Shown piece after piece: positions 60,259 through 64,000 of a stretch of 64,000 nt of DNA. Positions within the stretch are counted from its first letter, which is position 1; each line of letters opens with the position of its first letter. The DNA comes from Rachicladosporium sp. CCFEE 5018 (taxonomy: Eukaryota > Ascomycota > Dothideomycetes > Cladosporiales > Cladosporiaceae). Position numbers and translations under genes: made by a program. Location: assembly GCA_002077045.2 (NCBI GenBank), contig KZ111149.1, forward strand, positions 1,305,820 to 1,369,819, written 5' to 3'. Under the pieces are notes generated by a model that did not search any database, had not been told where the DNA came from, and saw only the letters and a program-made list of their open reading frames with translations.

Positions 60259-62754
60259 TCAGTATGGAGCGTCCAGATCATCCGCCACGTCATCACCATC
60301 CACATTTCCGCTGTCACTGGCTGAGTCTGTCGGACCCGAGGCACACGGGTCCGTAGCGTATCCCATGTCCATGTTCCTGAACTCCCCGAGTCTTCCCATG
60401 GCGTACAATGTCTTGCCAGCATCATTCATTGAAGCGAATTCCAAGACAATGACTCCATCGGGCCGAACGGTTGGTCTCACCGGTTCTGCCAGAGACCCAT
60501 CAACGTGCCACAGCCTATTCATGACCTCGAATGCAGTGAACTGCTTGCGGTGGTCCGCGAAGTAGATGACGCGGGAGACTGAACCATCTTGCTGAGCCCT
60601 CTCGTATTCGTAAGTAGGACGGGTAGGAGTCGGGAGCAGCGAAATAGTCGCTGTTCCTGTGCCATGGCCGCCGGCGGTCGGCAGTGTGAGCTGATTATTG
60701 CTGTGCACGAAGTCGCGGGCATCGCAGGCAGTTTGGAACTCAAGCATGACTGTGTCGCCAGATGGCGGGGTGGTACGGATGGATTCCGTGTCAATGAACC
60801 TCGCACGAACTAGCTTGCCGGTGTGAACGTTGTCGAGAACAGTGCCCAGCAGTGTGACGGGCGGGATGCCTTGAATAAGTACTGATCGCCTGAGCTCTGG
60901 ATCATTGGCGAGATCACCGTCCTCATACTTGAAGAATACGCTCGAGGTGAAGGATCGATCCCAAATTCTCGCCCACTCAAGCTCATTCGGTGTGATTTTC
61001 CTCAGAGCGTTGTAACAAAGACAGTAAGGTCGGCCACCATTGCTTGAGGTATCTTGCGATTCGTCGTCGGTGCTCTCCTTTGTCCAGCTGCGCCTCGCTG
61101 TGTCACGTGGTCGACCGCGCTTAGCGGTGGGCTCTGTGAAAGCTTGGTGCGTCTCTCTACACTCGGCCAATTGCTGAAGGTTGCCGTGCAGGGGAGGTAG
61201 TACGACCTCTCGGCCTGTGACAATGGGTAGCTCGACGTCCACATCGTTATCTTCGGGTCGAGGGAGGACATCGAGAGCAGTATCGACAGATACATCGATC
61301 GCTAGCTCTCTTGCATCATTGAAGTCGACAGCGGAGATTGAAGAAGCAGGTCCATCATTGGTGGTATTGTCTGGAAGAGCGGCGACGTGAGCTGTGTCGG
61401 TGGCCTGCAAGTGCATTTGCATATCTGTCACTGAAGGGGATGCACCACTGTCAGACTTGGCTCTCGCCACTGTTGATTTGGGGAAGTCGCTCTCGGGGCT
61501 CACAAGGACCGGAGATGGATCGCCTTGGCTGAAATCGTCAGACACATCGGCCGCTGATACCTGCTGCAGCGTTTCCTGCGCTGCGGTCGTTGCAGCTCGC
61601 CTCAGCTGCTGCTCCAGGTAATTCGGCCTGACTTCTTTCGCATAGTAGTCCATCCACTGCTCCAGGGTATGGCCGCGGTGCGCATTCGCGAAAGCTTGCC
61701 ACTTCAGGGCCTTGTCGTTCTCCTCCATATCCTCCATGAAGCACGCCATACCTTTCAGCCTGCTGTGCTCGTTCTGCGTGAAGCATGCTTGGCCTTGTGG
61801 ACCACGCGGAGCAAGCGCCGGCGCTCCATGCATCTTGATAGTACTGATTATAGGCGATTCAAGCAGCAACGAAGCCGGAGAGTCCGAGCAGTACATTTGG
61901 GCTCCTGGAGATGTTGGCAGGTTGAAGTGCTCAGGGGTTAATCTTGAGTAGGCAATCTGTGGCGCATCGATAGCTATGCTGTCTTGCAATTTCGTCGTGT
62001 CATCCCAGAACGGATCCGGAGGAGTGACCTTGCGGAGTGAGCCGTGCGAGGAGGATTTGGCAAGCGTCTGGCGGTACACAGGGCAAGCGCCGTACAGCGA
62101 AGCAGGATCACTGGCAACCCAGCCGCCCCCCGCGTCGGCGGTAATATGGGCATGGACCGACTGGTCAGATTGTCCCCAGCCCTTGTCACACTTTCCCCAG
62201 TCATTGGAGTTCTTGGTCTCGCCCTTTTCCCCCGCTACACTTGCTGGCATCTGTTCAGTTCGTAGGAGATCGGTGTGCTCATCCAGCAGGCTCTCGGGAG
62301 CGCTCCATGGCATCGGGTTCTGACTTGCGGGCGCCGTGACGGGCAGCTCATGGCTGAGCATAAGCTGTGGCTGCTGTACTTGTAACGTGGCAGGCGCATG
62401 ACTCCCTAACAGCCTGACGAGGTACAGAGTACCGGCTTGTGCCATTTCGAGCTGGTCGCTCGCGAGGCGAAGTTCAGTCTCGAGGCTGGCAGTCTTGAGG
62501 TGGAGCTGGGTCCTGTTCTGTGTGGGATACTGGTGATATGAGTGCTGCTCAAGCTCGAACGCATTACGGTGAGGCTGTTGGTCAGCTGTGAGACCTGTCT
62601 GGCGATGATCGTCGAGGAGTCCAAGTATCGCAGTGCCTCCACCTTGAATCTTGGCGACTTCACCCTTCACGGCCCGCAGCTCGATCTCCATCTGCAGTAT
62701 GCGACACTGCATGGTGATAAGTTCGCGCTCTTCGTCGGCATGCGGCGACGCCAT
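60259..62754 (-). CDS. Coiled-coil protein with RRM-like C-terminal region
   Basis: Single exon, 831 residues from the ATG at 62754. Residues 10-110 are a predicted coiled coil (MQCRILQMEIELRAVKGEV, KTASLETELRLASDQLEMAQ). The middle is low-complexity with one compact helical block (MEDMEENDKALKWQAFANAH, then RGHTLEQWMDYYAKEVRPNY). The C-terminal 220 residues hold alternating strands and helices such as RRSVLIQGIPPVTLLGTVL, GDTVMLEFQTACDARDFV and GVIVLEFASMNDAGKTLYAM, which look like one or two divergent RRM folds of the Mei2-like fungal kind; canonical RNP1 is not evident. The C-terminus is acidic. Possibly RNA-associated; function unknown. Confidence 0.75.
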   Translation of the reverse strand: MASPHADEERELITMQCRILQMEIELRAVKGEVAKIQGGGTAILGLLDDHRQTGLTADQQPHRNAFELEQHSYHQYPTQNRTQLHLKTASLETELRLASDQLEMAQAGTLYLVRLLGSHAPATLQVQQPQLMLSHELPVTAPASQNPMPWSAPESLLDEHTDLLRTEQMPASVAGEKGETKNSNDWGKCDKGWGQSDQSVHAHITADAGGGWVASDPASLYGACPVYRQTLAKSSSHGSLRKVTPPDPFWDDTTKLQDSIAIDAPQIAYSRLTPEHFNLPTSPGAQMYCSDSPASLLLESPIISTIKMHGAPALAPRGPQGQACFTQNEHSRLKGMACFMEDMEENDKALKWQAFANAHRGHTLEQWMDYYAKEVRPNYLEQQLRRAATTAAQETLQQVSAADVSDDFSQGDPSPVLVSPESDFPKSTVARAKSDSGASPSVTDMQMHLQATDTAHVAALPDNTTNDGPASSISAVDFNDARELAIDVSVDTALDVLPRPEDNDVDVELPIVTGREVVLPPLHGNLQQLAECRETHQAFTEPTAKRGRPRDTARRSWTKESTDDESQDTSSNGGRPYCLCYNALRKITPNELEWARIWDRSFTSSVFFKYEDGDLANDPELRRSVLIQGIPPVTLLGTVLDNVHTGKLVRARFIDTESIRTTPPSGDTVMLEFQTACDARDFVHSNNQLTLPTAGGHGTGTATISLLPTPTRPTYEYERAQQDGSVSRVIYFADHRKQFTAFEVMNRLWHVDGSLAEPVRPTVRPDGVIVLEFASMNDAGKTLYAMGRLGEFRNMDMGYATDPCASGPTDSASDSGNVDGDDVADDLDAPY

Positions 62755-63294
62755 GATGACCGGGTGTGGAATGTTGCAGGTCTAGAATCTTAGCGGAGTG
62801 CTGCGTGCAGTGATCGTGTCTATTTTCCGGAGTGCTTAGAGAGGCTCGATTGACTGCACAAGGTTGTGCTGATCGGGATAGGAGGTGAGGTGGTGGTGTT
62901 GTGTACAAAGGAGGAATAAGAAGGGCGGCCCTCTTAAGCTCATCGCTGGCACGAGCCGCGACCACCTTGTCGAAGTGACGTTCTGTATGCCCGCATGTGA
63001 CACTCGTGTTGCCACGGTATTGTCAATCGAAGGCCCAAATGAAGCCAGAGGACGACAGAATGGGAGCCGATCGAAGCTCGAGTGAGGACTACCAACACTG
63101 TTTTCACTTGTCAGCCCACATTGACGTGGTAGCGCGGAGTGCACATAGCGTGAAGTGCACGAAGTGAAGATGAAAACGCCATGTACGTTGCACTTTGGTG
63201 ATATGAGGCCTTGACGACCGCGCCCAAGTGAGGTATGCAGGATAGAAAAAGGTGAATGTTCGTGGTGCGGCCATACACCAGATTTGAAGTCCAC
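62755..63294. other. Intergenic, no supported gene
   Basis: About 540 bp between two minus-strand genes; nothing recognised. Confidence 0.5.
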
Positions 63295-64000
63295 CTATAG
63301 CTTAGCCTTCGGCTGCGTCTCCTGCCTCGCCCGGTCTCTCAGCTCACGTCTCAAGATCTTACCAATGGCACTTTTGGGAATCTCGTCGATGAAGACAACT
63401 CCACCTCGTAGTTGCTTGTAGGGCGCTAATCGATCCTTGATAAAGTTCTTGACCTTATCTTCCGTGAGGCTACTCCCTTCCACTGCCACGATATAGGCTC
63501 GGGGGAGATCTGTTGTTCGGTCGTCAGGCGCTGGGACGCCTATCACGGCCGCTTCACGGATCTGCTCATGGCTGAAGAGCAGATTTTCGATCTCTGCTGG
63601 AGCGACTTGCAGGCCTTTGTACTTCAGCAATTCCTGCGTTCGATGTCAGCTGAGCGCTCCCACGTTCATTGCCTGGCTTTACCTACCTTCTTGCGATCGA
63701 CGATGAAGAATCTACCACCTCTGCGTACTGCGATGTCACCCGTACAGAACCAGCCGTTATGGAAAGCGTCTTTGGTCGCTTTCTCATTCCTATAGTACCC
63801 GTTCGTGACCAGGGGAGTCCGCAGGATCATCTCGCCCTGTTGACCTTCTTGGACATCGTTGAAGTCATCGTCCACCATCCTGACCTCGACAGAAGGAAGA
63901 ATCGATCCGATGCTACCGCTGACGTCTTGCTCGCCCTTAGGCACAGCTGTCACGGCGCCAGTGGTCTCGCTAAGACCCCATGTCTGCCCGATCGACAGCT
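63295..64000 (-). CDS. Acyl-CoA synthetase / 4-coumarate-CoA-ligase-like, partial
   Basis: Only the C-terminal part lies in the window; it runs off the right edge. Exons read 64000-63687 and 63633-63295, separated by a 53-nt intron (GTAGGT, CAGCTGACATC branch, CGCAG) that joins FFIVDRKK to ELLKYKGLQVAPAEIE. Motifs of the adenylate-forming superfamily follow in order: QTWGLSETTGAV, GEMILRTPLVTNGYYRNEKA, the hinge GWFCTGDIAVRRGGRFFIVD, and the catalytic-Lys region IPKSAIGKILRREL near the end. The C-terminal PKAKL is one residue away from a PTS1 (SKL-type) signal, so peroxisomal location is possible. The enzyme would make a CoA thioester of a fatty or aryl acid with ATP. Confidence 0.93.

Overview
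The window is nuclear DNA of a filamentous ascomycete, most probably a Dothideomycete; that class assignment is an inference from gene content, not a search result. The organism call rests on dense genes on both strands, short introns (48-68 nt) with GT...CTGAC/CTAAC...AG signals, and typical Pezizomycotina families: CYP51, glycogen debranching enzyme, a Zn2Cys6 regulator, a GT34 glycosyltransferase, a type III polyketide synthase, Dal5-type transporters and MYND-finger proteins. I saw no rRNA, tRNA, CRISPR or intact transposon.

Layout. 0.3-2.5 kb: a 3-beta-HSD/epimerase-like reductase and a zinc-independent MDR reductase. 3.7-11.4 kb: a Srp40/Nopp140-like nucleolar protein, a multi-pass membrane protein, a large low-complexity protein with tandem SUMO-like motifs, and a PDAP1/HASP28 homologue. 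12.1-16.0 kb: two tandem paralogues that keep the His-Asp-Gln-Cys residues of Ulp1/SENP (C48) proteases; the second also carries a near-perfect ubiquitin-interacting motif. A small antisense gene lies between them. 16.1-22.6 kb: CYP51, a carboxymuconolactone-decarboxylase-like protein, a nitronate monooxygenase and a type III polyketide synthase, possibly a small metabolic neighbourhood. 23.6-31.5 kb: a FAR-17a/AIG1 membrane protein, a secreted esterase-like phytase, an enoyl-reductase-like MDR gene broken by an assembly gap with a duplicated 477-bp flank, and a GT34 glycosyltransferase. 32-36.5 kb: a 1,492-residue nuclear protein with Myb/SANT-like segments. 36.9-40.4 kb: a tandem triplet of MYND proteins in different stages of decay. 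40.5-47 kb: a Zn2Cys6 factor, a decayed Gly/Arg-rich gene beside a small related gene, and a five-exon Dal5-type transporter with an apparent AT-AC intron. 47.5-55.1 kb: glycogen debranching enzyme, TRM61 and a GNAT acetyltransferase. 55.5-62.8 kb: poorly resolved Ser/Pro-rich genes and an RRM-like coiled-coil protein. 63.3 kb to the edge: the C-terminal part of an acyl-CoA synthetase.

The most unusual region is 7.2-16 kb. A protein with repeated psi-K-x-E and hydrophobic-acidic (SIM-like) modules sits directly upstream (with one gene between) of two C48-type proteases, one of them with a ubiquitin-binding motif. This suggests a ubiquitin/SUMO-related locus. The second most unusual is the transporter intron at 46686-46736, which restores the family hallmark D-R-T-N-I-G-N-A only if spliced AT-AC.

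Exon boundaries were derived by hand from frame, splice signals and family continuity; none was checked against transcripts.
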